18,044 nucleotides of DNA from URNF01 sp045594105 (GCA_045594105.1 JAZNXY010000085.1:1-18044), one strand, 5' to 3'; numbered from the stretch's first letter, positions 1 to 7,987 are shown. Notes: generated by a model from the letters alone, not told the origin. Translations and numbers: made by a program.

Positions 1-145
1 ACTGATATTAAAGCGAGTGCCCTACAAAATTGTCGCCAAAGAGCTTGATGTTACGGCATACCGCAATATCGGACTTGCCTTGAGAGATAAGAAAACCGCC
101 TCACTTGCAGTGAAACGGTTTATTGAATATTTGCGGTATAGATAA
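1..145 (+). CDS. LysR-family transcriptional regulator, C-terminal fragment (5' end outside window)
   Basis: An open frame runs from the left edge to a TAA at 143-145 and encodes about 47 residues. It ends in a pattern typical of the last helix and strand of the LysR substrate-binding domain: AYRNIGLALRD, then KRFIEYLRYR. LysR proteins are DNA-binding regulators that respond to a small ligand. The N-terminal helix-turn-helix lies outside the window, so neither target nor ligand can be named. The hairpin at 221-251 is the likely terminator. The gene converges on the minus-strand operon ending at 560. The family call rests on this short C-terminal signature only. Confidence 0.7.
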   Translation, partial: LILKRVPYKIVAKELDVTAYRNIGLALRDKKTASLAVKRFIEYLRYR

Positions 146-220
146 TTGAGCCGTGAAGCAGCGCACCTTTTCTTCGTTTTTACCTATATTTACGCACCTT
201 TTTGCCCGTCTTTCGCAACA

Positions 221-251
221 AAAAAGAGATAGGCAATGCCTATCTCTTTTT
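221..251 (+). terminator. Rho-independent terminator hairpin after the LysR gene
   Basis: Perfect 14-bp arms (221-234 and 238-251) enclose an AAT loop. The 5' arm begins with A residues and the 3' arm ends in a T run, so the hairpin could work in both directions. It sits 75 bases after the LysR stop codon. Confidence 0.8.
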
Positions 252-281
252 GTTCGTATGGCACTAATGGACGCAGGACCC

Positions 282-373
282 GAAAACCCGCAATGCGGGT
301 TTTCCTCAGGAGTTGCGTGTACACACTGCCGCATTTTACGCACTTCACCGCAACTCCAGTTCAAGTCCTGTTA
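282..373 (+). repeat. Structured tandem element, unit A
   Basis: The unit has a 10-bp hairpin (282-291 / 295-304, loop AAT), a 4-base linker, and a 9-bp stem GGAGTTGCG (309-317) / CGCAACTCC (349-357) closing a 31-base loop. Then comes a 16-base tail, AGTTCAAGTCCTGTTA (358-373), containing a T-loop-like TTCAAGT. Over 65 bases from the 9-bp stem to the tail it matches unit B at 54 positions. Two of the differing pairs in the stem are compensated on both sides. It is followed directly by the hairpin at 382-417. I infer a structured RNA or repeat family and cannot assign a known class. Confidence 0.7.
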
Positions 374-381
374 CCCGCACC

Positions 382-417
382 AAAAAGAACGGACACCAAA
401 AGGTGTCCGTTCTTTTT
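382..417 (+). terminator. Terminator-like hairpin after unit A
   Basis: Sixteen-bp perfect arms (382-397 / 402-417) enclose an AAAA loop, with a T run ending the 3' arm. A leading A run makes it potentially bidirectional. It separates the two structured units. Confidence 0.8.
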
Positions 418-444
418 CGTTGTGTACGAAGAGACGAGAACCTC

Positions 445-531
445 GAAAAGGCAACGCCTTTTCACAGGTTTTGCGTGTATGCACTGCCGCATAGCACCCA
501 CTACACCGCAAAACCAGTTCAAGTCCTGTTA
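445..531 (+). repeat. Structured tandem element, unit B
   Basis: This is the second copy, offset 158 bases from unit A. It has an 8-bp hairpin (445-452 / 456-463, loop AAC), a 3-base linker, and a 9-bp stem GGTTTTGCG (467-475) / CGCAAAACC (507-515). It ends in the identical tail AGTTCAAGTCCTGTTA (516-531). The first hairpin differs in sequence from unit A but keeps the pairing and a GC-AAY-GC apex. This argues that structure, rather than coding, is conserved. Confidence 0.7.
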
Positions 532-558
532 AGAGACACCTTTCGGTGTCTCTTTTTT
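531..558 (+). terminator. Terminator hairpin after unit B
   Basis: A 10-bp stem (531-540 / 545-554) with a TTTC loop is followed by a T run to 558. The T run lies on the + side only, so it terminates + strand transcripts. It also abuts the stop codon of the convergent RyR gene at 560. Confidence 0.8.
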
Positions 559-559
559 G

Positions 560-841
560 TTATTTCTTCTCCACCGTATAACCCAAAGCGATAATGAGTT
601 TTATGGTTTCCAATGCCGTGTTACGGTCGTATGCCTTCTCCTTGTCGGTTAACTCATCATACGGCACAAGACACGGGGTGGTCTTTTTGACGTCGTCACG
701 GGCGGGCCCATAGGTCCAACCGTCCGCAATACGTCCCACCGCCCACACCTCGTGGACATTCTCGGCAATTTTTTCGGTCAGCTCCAACAACCCGTTATCC
801 AATTGGATGGCAGACGTGTCTACCGGTTTTGGTGTATACAT
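560..841 (-). CDS. Stand-alone RyR-domain protein (93 aa)
   Basis: The protein is essentially one RyR domain, the module repeated in animal ryanodine receptors and also found in bacteria. Diagnostic stretches are IAENVHEVWAVGRI, GWTYGPARDD, CLVPYDEL and YDRNTALETIK, followed by LGYTVEKK. In animal receptors one such repeat region binds adenine nucleotides. The bacterial ligand is not established here, so a sensing or adaptor role is inference. The start is ATG 841: GGAGGG lies 5 bases upstream and overlaps the TAG stop of the previous gene. The longer in-frame upstream region is antisense-like and lies inside the neighbouring gene. It is the last gene of the ten-gene operon, 10 bases after the gene whose product ends in a related RyR-like segment, suggesting paired function. 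Confidence 0.88.
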   Translation of the reverse strand: MYTPKPVDTSAIQLDNGLLELTEKIAENVHEVWAVGRIADGWTYGPARDDVKKTTPCLVPYDELTDKEKAYDRNTALETIKLIIALGYTVEKK

Positions 842-851
842 AAACACCCTC

Positions 852-3545
852 CTAATCCTTAAACTGATCTTTCCACGACAATGCCTGCGTAGCAACCAAA
901 TTCGGATGCACCTGTGCACGATCGGCTCGTTTTTTGCCGTAACGGTACCCATTGGCACGCATATAGGCATTCCAGCGCCTATGCTCTGTATTGCGCCTTG
1001 CTCTGCATGCAGAGCAGCGGCACAGCGGATTGGCAATTATCTTGTCGGCTTCACCCGTATACAAGTGTTGGCACTGCATCGTGTCCTTAAACCTGCCTAC
1101 CACAAACCGCTTATGTACTGTGGTTGCAATGGAGGAATAGCGATAATACTCAAACTGCATATATTTAGAGATTTCAGCAACCACTTCGTCGTACTGCTGC
1201 TCGGGTGTTTTTGTCCACCAGTAAGCATCGTCCCAGGGGATTTTTGCAAACACCGTCTTAATAACGTCGGGGGGAAGCGGTTGAGACGTCTGCATAATGG
1301 TCTGTGCCGCATTCAAGAGCTCCCGGCTGTCCTGTTGCAGCTGCTCTGCTTTTGCAGGTGCGTTGGCAGCATTTTCCAGCAAAGTAGTGCCTTTCTGAAT
1401 CAACCAGTTGCCTTTTTTCAGCAGCTCGTTGCCGTTTGCAATCGCTTTTTGGGCTTCTGATTGCTTTCTGCGTGCTTTGATACACCGTTTCCTCTTGCCG
1501 TACGCTTCTTCGGCCTTCGCAACAAGTGCCGCACCTTCTGCAGCCAACCGTTCGCCTTCTGCAACCATGCGTGCGCCGTCCTCTGCCCATTGCGGAGCAT
1601 CCCGAAGCAATTGACGGCTTTTGCCTGCCAGCGCCTTGCCTTCTGTCTTCAGAACCTCCTGACATAAATCCGTGTTATCTTTATGCCCCAGCCACATACG
1701 TATGGTACGTTCCACAACCACCCATCTGGTGTGCTGAACGAAAGCTTCCCATTCGAGCTTTTGATTTTCCCGCAGCTTATCGTACGAATAGTGCGTAGAC
1801 AGGTTGCCGATACAATGTATGTGATACGGTGTGCCTTTATAATCCACCAGATAAGAATCGTCCTCATCCTCTTTGTTGATGTTCAGATTCTTGGCTTTGC
1901 GATCATCGTATACCACCGCATATATGCGCGGTGTATCACGTCTCTCCGCATCCTTCAGCTGTGCTTTTCGCATATTGGTGATAACCTTACAATCGGCATC
2001 GGTTCTGCCGTGCAAGCGATCAAACAATTTACGAAGCAGAATGGCCGCCTCAATATTTTTATCGTCATCGCCAAGTGCTACAAAGGTCATTAATGTGCGA
2101 CGCAGACGGGTTTTGTTGTTTTTGAAAACATCATCCAGCGACGAAGAGAAGCAGTCGATATCTCTAAAAATTTTTATGTCGTACTGTGCCTCGCCGTCCT
2201 CCTGTTCCCCGTTATATGAAAGAATCTCGGGACATTCCTGCTGCAGCACGTTTTTGATGTCTCTTTTGATACGGTTTTTACCAAAGCCACTGTCTATAAT
2301 GTTGATTTCCAGACGATATCCTTCCATCTGGCAGAACCACAAAGCCGTTTTGAATATCTGCTTGCCGTATTCGCCCATGCCAACAATGAGCAGAGAGATA
2401 ACCTTGTCCTCTCCGCACACCTCATCACACAGACCGAAAACATCGGATTTGCAAAATGTCTCCAGAACAACATCATATACGCTGTCGATCCTGCGCACCA
2501 AAAATCCGTTTGTCATCGGATACGAGCTGCCTTTACATATATCACCGTCCAACAAATCCACAACGGCTGTTGCCACTTCATTCTGGTCGTTTATGTCTTC
2601 AACGATCGTATCCGCTTTGGAAGCTGCTTTTTTTCGTCCCTTCTTGTCCAGCCCCATTTTACGCTTTATCCGCTTCTCCAGGGAGGCGGGCATCAGAAAC
2701 TGACCCTTTTCCATAGAGTCCATAATGTAACCGCTGCCCACCGAGGTGGCGTATACGTAAATAGAGGTACGCTTACGCTCTTTCCATTTTTCGGTTAAGG
2801 TCATTACCTGTGCGAGATTTTCGGATTCATCCTCACCCATAATCAGGCAAGTAACCTTTTTCCACCAACCGCAGCCAAACCACAGGTGCGTGATGTCCCG
2901 TTTCAGACAGACGGCACGCAAATCCTTCGCCTCACACAGCAATTCATATCCGTCGTCGCCGTGCTCATAAAACACATCGGTAAATACGATGTTTGCCCAG
3001 AAAGGGTGCCGTTTACGCACACTCCGTGCGAAAGCAAGGGATTGTGCATTCAATTTCGAAAACACAAACACCGGACGGAACCACGAAAAGAAAAACCGTA
3101 ACCGTGCAAAAAGACTGTTGAAAAAGGATAACAAGAAGGTGGCACTGAGAGCAGGAGCAACCAACAGTCCGATATAGCAAACCGTTTCATATATTTGTTT
3201 CAGATGCGGATATTCCACCGTCTTGACGGTTTCCAATACGGCGAAGGTGCTTTCCCAGTCGCCGTCAACCAGAAACACACGCAGCACACGGTATGCTGCC
3301 AGAAGAATTGTTCTGAAGCATACCTCGTCACCACTGCCAAGCTGGGGGTCGTATTGCAGAATGGGAATGTATTGCAGCACCATTGCGGCAAACAGTCCCA
3401 CCACAATCAACCGAAACAAAGGAATCGGTCTCGCTGCCCTGCGATACAGGAAATGATAGGCAATTGCCGCAACCGCAGTGGCGATTACCGCTATCACAGC
3501 CCAGGTTCCCCAAAAGAGAAGGGTTTTCTCCTCAAGAATAGGCAT
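852..3545 (-). CDS. Membrane protein with tandem Rossmann (TrkA-N/RCK-like) domains, coiled coil and C-terminal RyR-like segment (897 aa)
   Basis: The N terminus has hydrophobic segments at about 8-30, 42-62 and 120-147, with a weaker one at 76-93, so the protein is probably anchored in the inner membrane. A Rossmann-like region follows (about 158-240, starting VFVFSKLNAQSLAFA). A clear second one has VGMGEYG (388-394, GxGxxG) and ends its second strand at D419, as in NAD-binding TrkA-N/RCK domains. Residues 626-755 are Ala/Lys/Glu-rich with heptad-like spacing, probably a long coiled coil. C825, H827, C842, C844 and C847 could bind a metal. The end (852-897: EHRRWNAYM, GYRYGKKR, HPNLV) resembles the first two thirds of a RyR domain. 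The start ATG 3545 has AAGGAGGG upstream. I infer a membrane sensor or ligand-gated channel-like protein; no channel filter is visible. Confidence 0.75.
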   Translation of the reverse strand: MPILEEKTLLFWGTWAVIAVIATAVAAIAYHFLYRRAARPIPLFRLIVVGLFAAMVLQYIPILQYDPQLGSGDEVCFRTILLAAYRVLRVFLVDGDWESTFAVLETVKTVEYPHLKQIYETVCYIGLLVAPALSATFLLSFFNSLFARLRFFFSWFRPVFVFSKLNAQSLAFARSVRKRHPFWANIVFTDVFYEHGDDGYELLCEAKDLRAVCLKRDITHLWFGCGWWKKVTCLIMGEDESENLAQVMTLTEKWKERKRTSIYVYATSVGSGYIMDSMEKGQFLMPASLEKRIKRKMGLDKKGRKKAASKADTIVEDINDQNEVATAVVDLLDGDICKGSSYPMTNGFLVRRIDSVYDVVLETFCKSDVFGLCDEVCGEDKVISLLIVGMGEYGKQIFKTALWFCQMEGYRLEINIIDSGFGKNRIKRDIKNVLQQECPEILSYNGEQEDGEAQYDIKIFRDIDCFSSSLDDVFKNNKTRLRRTLMTFVALGDDDKNIEAAILLRKLFDRLHGRTDADCKVITNMRKAQLKDAERRDTPRIYAVVYDDRKAKNLNINKEDEDDSYLVDYKGTPYHIHCIGNLSTHYSYDKLRENQKLEWEAFVQHTRWVVVERTIRMWLGHKDNTDLCQEVLKTEGKALAGKSRQLLRDAPQWAEDGARMVAEGERLAAEGAALVAKAEEAYGKRKRCIKARRKQSEAQKAIANGNELLKKGNWLIQKGTTLLENAANAPAKAEQLQQDSRELLNAAQTIMQTSQPLPPDVIKTVFAKIPWDDAYWWTKTPEQQYDEVVAEISKYMQFEYYRYSSIATTVHKRFVVGRFKDTMQCQHLYTGEADKIIANPLCRCSACRARRNTEHRRWNAYMRANGYRYGKKRADRAQVHPNLVATQALSWKDQFKD

Positions 3546-3565
3546 ACCTATTCCCTCCTTATTTC

Positions 3566-6500
3566 TTATCCACGCAACACAGCGTCAATTTCGGCACCCG
3601 ACATATGGTTTTTGGCCATCAGCTCTTTGACGAGTGCATCTATTTTATCTTTGTTTTCAGTAATCAGTGTAACCGCCTGTTGCATCTGCTCGGACAGAAT
3701 CTGATTTACCTTAGCATGTACCTTTTCACTTAACGCACCGTTGGGATCCACAACCGCCAGACCGAACTCGCTGTCCATACCGTAGCCGCACAACATATAT
3801 TCTGCAACCCGTGTGGCATTTGCGAGGTCGCCCGAGGCACCTGTGGATACACCGTCCTCCTCACCGTAATATACCAGCTCGGCTGCACGACCGCCCAGCG
3901 AGGTGCGGATGTTGGCAAGCAGGTCGTTTCTGGAGGAAATCTGAATCTTTTCAATATCACGCTGCATATATCCGCCATGGTCACCACGTGCTACGACGGT
4001 AAGATACGACGGGGTGTTGCCATAGTACCAATGCATGAACGCATGTCCCGACTCGTGACGAGCCACCCTTTCCAGTGTGGAAATGTCCCACTCGGTGCGT
4101 TCGCCGTGGCTGAAGGTCTCAAATGCCTCATCAAAAATCTCGTCGGTGACCTTGCCGTCGCCGTCACGAATAGCCATACGCAAGGCAAGCTCCAGAATAG
4201 ACTCCAACGAGGCAAGACTCATGCCGGTAGAACGAACGGCAATGCTTTCATATTTGCCTTCGCTCAGCCGGAATGCCGCATGCGCAGCCGTTTGTTTTCG
4301 CAGGAACTTCATACGCTCGTCACGGGTAGGCAGGTCCACAAAAATACGACGGTCAAAACGACGCATCAAAGCTTCGTCAAGACTCTTGGCACTGCCGGGC
4401 TTCACGTCAAAGTTGGTGGCAGCCAAAACAAACACCGGTTTGGAGGTGTCTTTCTTAAATCCGTCCATTTCGGTGAGCAAAGCGGTCAAGGTCGACTCTA
4501 CCTCTTCGGAACCTCTTTCGCCGCCCGTGCGCTGTTTGGCAATCGCATCAATCTCGTCGATAAATACGATGCTGGGGGCATACTTACGTGCGACACGGAA
4601 CAGATCACGCACCGCTTCACCGCCCGAGCCCGTGTACTGTTTACGGAACTGGCTGCCCACAGCGGAAATAAAGGTGACATCCGATTCGCTTGCCATCGCT
4701 TTGGCGAGCATGGTTTTACCCGTACCGGGAGGGCCATACAGGATCACACCCTTAGGCGGCTGTGTGCCTGCAAAGTTCTTCGGATTTTTCAGATAGTTAA
4801 CGAAGAACTGCAGTTCTTTTTTCGCATCTTCCGCACCAATAACGTCGGCAAAGGCAACATTCGGGCGGGAAATATTGCTGAGAATGTTTTTCTTGTCCTC
4901 GGCATCCACCGCAACACTCGTACCAAAGTCAAACAAACAGATGGTCGCCGTACCCGATTGCGCATCAAAAATTTGAGAGCTGTTAAAGGTAACCACCTTG
5001 TTGGCACGTGCCAAAGCATTCATATTTTTCTGCTGATGTGCCTGCGTGCAGATAGCCGCAATATTTTCAAGGAAGGTTTCACGGTGACCTATCAGACTGA
5101 TCTTACTGCGTACACCGGAACGTGCAAAGGAAATCCATTCGTCCTCGGTATACTCTCTCTCACCGCTCGCCAGATACAGCGGAACGGTGTTGTAGGCCTC
5201 GTGCGCATAGCGCAGGAAGAGACGGCCGTCCGATTCTACGTCTTCGATATTGAGATAGCCGTCTACATTCTCCTTTGCACCGCACAAAATATCTACCAGA
5301 ATAAAGGAAATGCTTTCCTTGCGCATAATTTCCTTTGCTTCAATCGGGTCGTCGGTCACAATAAATCGACAAACGTCATCGTTCTGGCACCACATAGCCA
5401 TAGACGGTTTGGCAAACACCAAGCCCGTCAGCTTTTCATTGGGCACGAACAGCCGCCGTATTTCCTCGTTGCCCTCGGGAAGCTTTACCCCGATTTTTAT
5501 GGTTTTGATATTCTTGATTTCCTCCGGCTTAGTGAGGCGGAACAATTCGTGGATTTCGGCATTGAAAAATGCTTCTGCCCTACCGCGTACCATACGTGCA
5601 TCTGCAGCACCACCCTCTGCAAACACCAAAGAGGTAAACACCTGTTCATCAATATCAACCGGAACATTGAAGTTTTTGGAGAAGTTGTCCGCATGACGAC
5701 GGATTTCGCCTGCAGCGATGCTCACAAGATCCTGTGCGGTGATGTGATTGAACATCACCACGTTGCCGGAAGCAAAGCGGGAGCATATTGCGGCAGGGAA
5801 GAACGGCTGACCCGTGGTGCTGTTAATGTCTGTTCTCAAAGCATTGAGAATAACCTTTTTGGACAAGCCGGAAAAATCAAACGTGTCGCTATCCTCATAC
5901 AACTGCCGTCCGGCATTTGTCGTGAAGATCAAAATGGTATCCTTAAAGGAAATTTCTTTGTCGGTTTTACTGTCACGGCAGAAACCGGCATCCAAAATCT
6001 GCAGAAACAGATAAATAACGGTGGTATGTGCCTTTTCGATTTCGTCAAACAGCAAAACCGCATTCGGATGCTTTTGTACAAAGCTGGTCACGTTACCTTC
6101 CTTGGCACCACGGTATACGTCATCTGCACCGGCAAACTCTACCGTTGCTTCCTTATCGGAATATTCGCTCATATCAAAACGGCAGAACGGACGTCCGTCA
6201 AAAGCATCGGCGGCCTGTTCGGCTAAAAACGTTTTACCGACACCGGGAGGGCCTGCGAACAGGAAGGTGGCCGGGCGCTTACGGTCAGGGTCGGTTATGC
6301 GCAGCATCTCCGACTGGAAGTAACCGCTGGCCAAGGTGCTGATCGCGTTGTTCTGTCCAAACACCTTGGCGGAAAGCTTTTTATGTATCTGCTTTGTCTT
6401 GGCAATCAGCGCTTCCATCTGATTTTCAGCGGTCTTGGCCTGCGGCTGCTCTTTTTTGTTCGGTTCACCCAAGCTTTCGGGAACTGTCTCCTTTTCTTCC

Positions 6501-6985
6501 TGCGTCAGACCACGCAAGGATGCAAAAATATCCTTGCCGAGCAGACCGGTTGCGTCTTCCGTCGTTGTTTGCGCTGCGGCATCCGTGCTGCACGCAGTTA
6601 ACTGACTTTTCAGCGGTTTGTCGGGAGCGGCAACCAACTGCTTTAATACCGTTTCCGCCGTCACCACACCGTCACCCCTAGAGGCACTATCTCTGGCATC
6701 AAACAGTATTTTCTGCATATACAAGCCGTCAATGTACGAGGTGCCGGACCTCTGATTGATATACTCCAGCAAGGTCTTTTTCAACTTGCCCGTATCAATA
6801 TGCAGCGAAGCAATAACGCCAGCCAGCTCGTTGATGTCTGCACCGTCCACCGTGTATACACGATCAATAAGGTCGATAACCGCCACAAAAAACCGTTGTG
6901 CCGTCAGCGGCATATCACTGCCGCCAATCCCTTTTGCGTACGCAATGATTTGTTCGAGAAGCGGCTGATTCTGTACTTGACTCAT
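3566..6985 (-). CDS. Clp-type AAA+ / receiver-like / FtsH-type AAA+ and M41 metalloprotease fusion (1139 aa)
   Basis: This is one uninterrupted frame with two motors. Residues 1-125 are helical and vaguely like a Clp N-terminal domain. The first AAA+ is ClpA/B/C-like: Walker A GPPGVGKT (245-252) and Walker B LLFDEIEKAH (311-320). Residues about 515-650 look like a receiver fold, with D565 (FILVDI), S607 (LYLASG) and K628 in the expected order, but without the usual acidic pair after strand 1. The second AAA+ is FtsH-like: GPPGTGKT (751-758), VFIDEID and the ATN...RRFDRR region. The M41 peptidase has HESGH (977-981) and STGASGD with D1053 as the likely third zinc ligand, so proteolysis should be intact. 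FtsH normally carries two N-terminal membrane helices; none is seen, so this is probably soluble. The start ATG 6985 follows AAGGAG. It lies 12 bases after the YbjN gene and 20 before the membrane-protein gene. Confidence 0.9.
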   Translation of the reverse strand: MSQVQNQPLLEQIIAYAKGIGGSDMPLTAQRFFVAVIDLIDRVYTVDGADINELAGVIASLHIDTGKLKKTLLEYINQRSGTSYIDGLYMQKILFDARDSASRGDGVVTAETVLKQLVAAPDKPLKSQLTACSTDAAAQTTTEDATGLLGKDIFASLRGLTQEEKETVPESLGEPNKKEQPQAKTAENQMEALIAKTKQIHKKLSAKVFGQNNAISTLASGYFQSEMLRITDPDRKRPATFLFAGPPGVGKTFLAEQAADAFDGRPFCRFDMSEYSDKEATVEFAGADDVYRGAKEGNVTSFVQKHPNAVLLFDEIEKAHTTVIYLFLQILDAGFCRDSKTDKEISFKDTILIFTTNAGRQLYEDSDTFDFSGLSKKVILNALRTDINSTTGQPFFPAAICSRFASGNVVMFNHITAQDLVSIAAGEIRRHADNFSKNFNVPVDIDEQVFTSLVFAEGGAADARMVRGRAEAFFNAEIHELFRLTKPEEIKNIKTIKIGVKLPEGNEEIRRLFVPNEKLTGLVFAKPSMAMWCQNDDVCRFIVTDDPIEAKEIMRKESISFILVDILCGAKENVDGYLNIEDVESDGRLFLRYAHEAYNTVPLYLASGEREYTEDEWISFARSGVRSKISLIGHRETFLENIAAICTQAHQQKNMNALARANKVVTFNSSQIFDAQSGTATICLFDFGTSVAVDAEDKKNILSNISRPNVAFADVIGAEDAKKELQFFVNYLKNPKNFAGTQPPKGVILYGPPGTGKTMLAKAMASESDVTFISAVGSQFRKQYTGSGGEAVRDLFRVARKYAPSIVFIDEIDAIAKQRTGGERGSEEVESTLTALLTEMDGFKKDTSKPVFVLAATNFDVKPGSAKSLDEALMRRFDRRIFVDLPTRDERMKFLRKQTAAHAAFRLSEGKYESIAVRSTGMSLASLESILELALRMAIRDGDGKVTDEIFDEAFETFSHGERTEWDISTLERVARHESGHAFMHWYYGNTPSYLTVVARGDHGGYMQRDIEKIQISSRNDLLANIRTSLGGRAAELVYYGEEDGVSTGASGDLANATRVAEYMLCGYGMDSEFGLAVVDPNGALSEKVHAKVNQILSEQMQQAVTLITENKDKIDALVKELMAKNHMSGAEIDAVLRG

Positions 6986-6997
6986 GAGTATTCTCCT

Positions 6998-7474
6998 TTA
7001 CCTTCTGTCAACTGATTCCAAAAACTCTGTCAGGGTCATCTCGCCTTTTGCAAGAAGGTCCAGACGGTCGTTGAAAATATCCACTGCCGCACAAGCATAC
7101 GAAATCATATGCTGGAACAGTGCATCCCCGATTTTGCTGTCACGGAAGGACACGGACTGGCGGAACCATGTTTTACCTGTTCTGCAGTCATAGTCGAACG
7201 ACCCCTCTATCAGAGGTCGGTTCATGGCGCAGGATGCAACAGCGCCTTCTATACGCCTATCCTTGGGGAAATCGGTTCCCATGGGAGACAGGAGGCGGAT
7301 ATACTGTCTGGGTGCATCCACAATAATCAGGAAGTGCATCGGTATGTCTTCGCCTCTCACCCCAAAATGCACCATCAATTTATCTTCTTCTTTTGTGTAT
7401 TTCCAATCACGTGCTTCAATCGCCGCACACAAATCATCAAATACCTGTTTGGCTTGCTGTATTACGTCGTTCAT
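6998..7474 (-). CDS. YbjN-family protein, copy 2 (158 aa)
   Basis: This matches the YbjN-type layout: an N-terminal helix, RDWKYTKEEDKLMVHFGV, strands around IPMHFLIIVD and QYIRLLSPM, a region with KDRRIEGAVASCAMNRPLIEGSFDYD, and a C-terminal helix with the acidic tail LTEFLESV. YbjN proteins resemble type III secretion chaperones in fold and are thought to act through protein binding; no enzyme activity is expected. It is a diverged paralogue of the gene immediately upstream, sharing the FGVRGxDxxMxF core. The start ATG 7474 has GAGGAGG upstream. Its position just before the protease fusion makes an adaptor or chaperone role plausible, as inference. Confidence 0.75.
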   Translation of the reverse strand: MNDVIQQAKQVFDDLCAAIEARDWKYTKEEDKLMVHFGVRGEDIPMHFLIIVDAPRQYIRLLSPMGTDFPKDRRIEGAVASCAMNRPLIEGSFDYDCRTGKTWFRQSVSFRDSKIGDALFQHMISYACAAVDIFNDRLDLLAKGEMTLTEFLESVDRR

Positions 7475-7489
7475 TGCTGTTTCCTCCTC

Positions 7490-7972
7490 TTATATGCTGT
7501 TCAGCTCTTCCAGGAACTGTCCAAGGTCCAACTCACCGGTGCTGATGCCCATAAACTTTTCGTTCTGGTCATCAATGATGCTGCAGGCGCTCATGATCAA
7601 TCTTTCTAACGCATCCTCACCAATGTCGCTTTCCATGAAGGTTTGACAAATGCGGAAAGCCACCTTGCCGTCCTGCAAAAGGAAGTCAAAGTTGCCTGCT
7701 ACCAGCTTGCAGTTGACCGCATTGACCGCCAAAGCCATCTCTATGCGTTTGTCCTCCGGTACAATAAACGGCAGCACCGAGGTCAAGAAAACGAACTGTC
7801 TTTCCGCTTCTACCTTGATGCGAAAATCCATGGCCAGATCGTCACCACGGACACCAAAGTTCATAGCCAAATTCTCTTCGTCCTTCTGATAGTGCCAGCC
7901 CCGATCATCCATCACCTTGCAAGTTTTAAGGAATATTTGTTGTGCTCTTTCCAATTTATTCTCTTCTGCCAT
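7490..7972 (-). CDS. YbjN-family protein, copy 1 (160 aa)
   Basis: It has the same architecture as its downstream paralogue: DRGWHYQKDEENLAMNFGV, GDDLAMDFRIKVE, RQFVFLTSVLPF, DKRIEMALAVNAVN, GNFDFLLQDGKVAFR and a terminal LGQFLEEL. These are hallmarks of the YbjN group, which has a secretion-chaperone-like fold. No catalytic motif or signal peptide is seen, so it should be a cytoplasmic binding protein. The start ATG 7972 lies 7 bases after AGGAGG. It sits 15 bases from each neighbour in the operon, directly after the CARF nuclease gene. The pair may form a heterodimer, as inference. Confidence 0.78.
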   Translation of the reverse strand: MAEENKLERAQQIFLKTCKVMDDRGWHYQKDEENLAMNFGVRGDDLAMDFRIKVEAERQFVFLTSVLPFIVPEDKRIEMALAVNAVNCKLVAGNFDFLLQDGKVAFRICQTFMESDIGEDALERLIMSACSIIDDQNEKFMGISTGELDLGQFLEELNSI

Positions 7973-7987
7973 AGTTATTTCCTCCTG

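Larger units (their letters stand above)
146..559. other. Gene-free region with hairpins and tandem structured elements
   Basis: This 414-base stretch lies between the convergent LysR fragment and the minus-strand RyR gene. Open frames here are short, overlap in all + frames and run through hairpins, so I treat them as spurious. It holds a terminator-like hairpin (221-251), two related structured units (282-373 and 445-531), and a terminator-like hairpin directly after each unit (382-417 and 531-558). The first 75 bases (146-220) are pyrimidine-rich and I see no clear signal in them. There is a faint resemblance to the repeat around TTTACGCAC at about 189, too weak to call a third copy. Confidence 0.75.

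Noticed and set aside
295..382. tRNA gene: GCGGGT (295-300) can pair with ACCCGC (373-378), followed by A and CCA, with a T-loop-like TTCAAGT
   Set aside because: There is no D arm and no 5-bp anticodon stem with a 7-base loop. The T stem does not pair over five bases. GCGGG also belongs to the stronger local hairpin 282-304. Unit B, which shares the tail, has no matching acceptor strand.
252..558. CRISPR array or integron attC sites
   Set aside because: There are only two units, with a 158-base period and internal hairpins. There are no short uniform repeats with unique spacers, no cas genes, and no attC core sites or integrase.
146..594. Several overlapping + strand open frames of 93-113 codons
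   Set aside because: They run through perfect hairpins and repeats, overlap one another in different frames, lack ribosome sites and have low-complexity, repeat-driven translations.
842..1036. N-terminal extension of the small RyR protein
   Set aside because: This part overlaps the end of the 897-aa gene in another frame and reads as an Arg/Cys-rich shadow. ATG 841 has an excellent ribosome site.
3977..6226. Long + strand open frame of 749 codons opposite the protease fusion
   Set aside because: It is antisense to a gene with two complete AAA+ motifs and an M41 site, and its translation shows no recognisable domain. It results from codon bias in the true frame.
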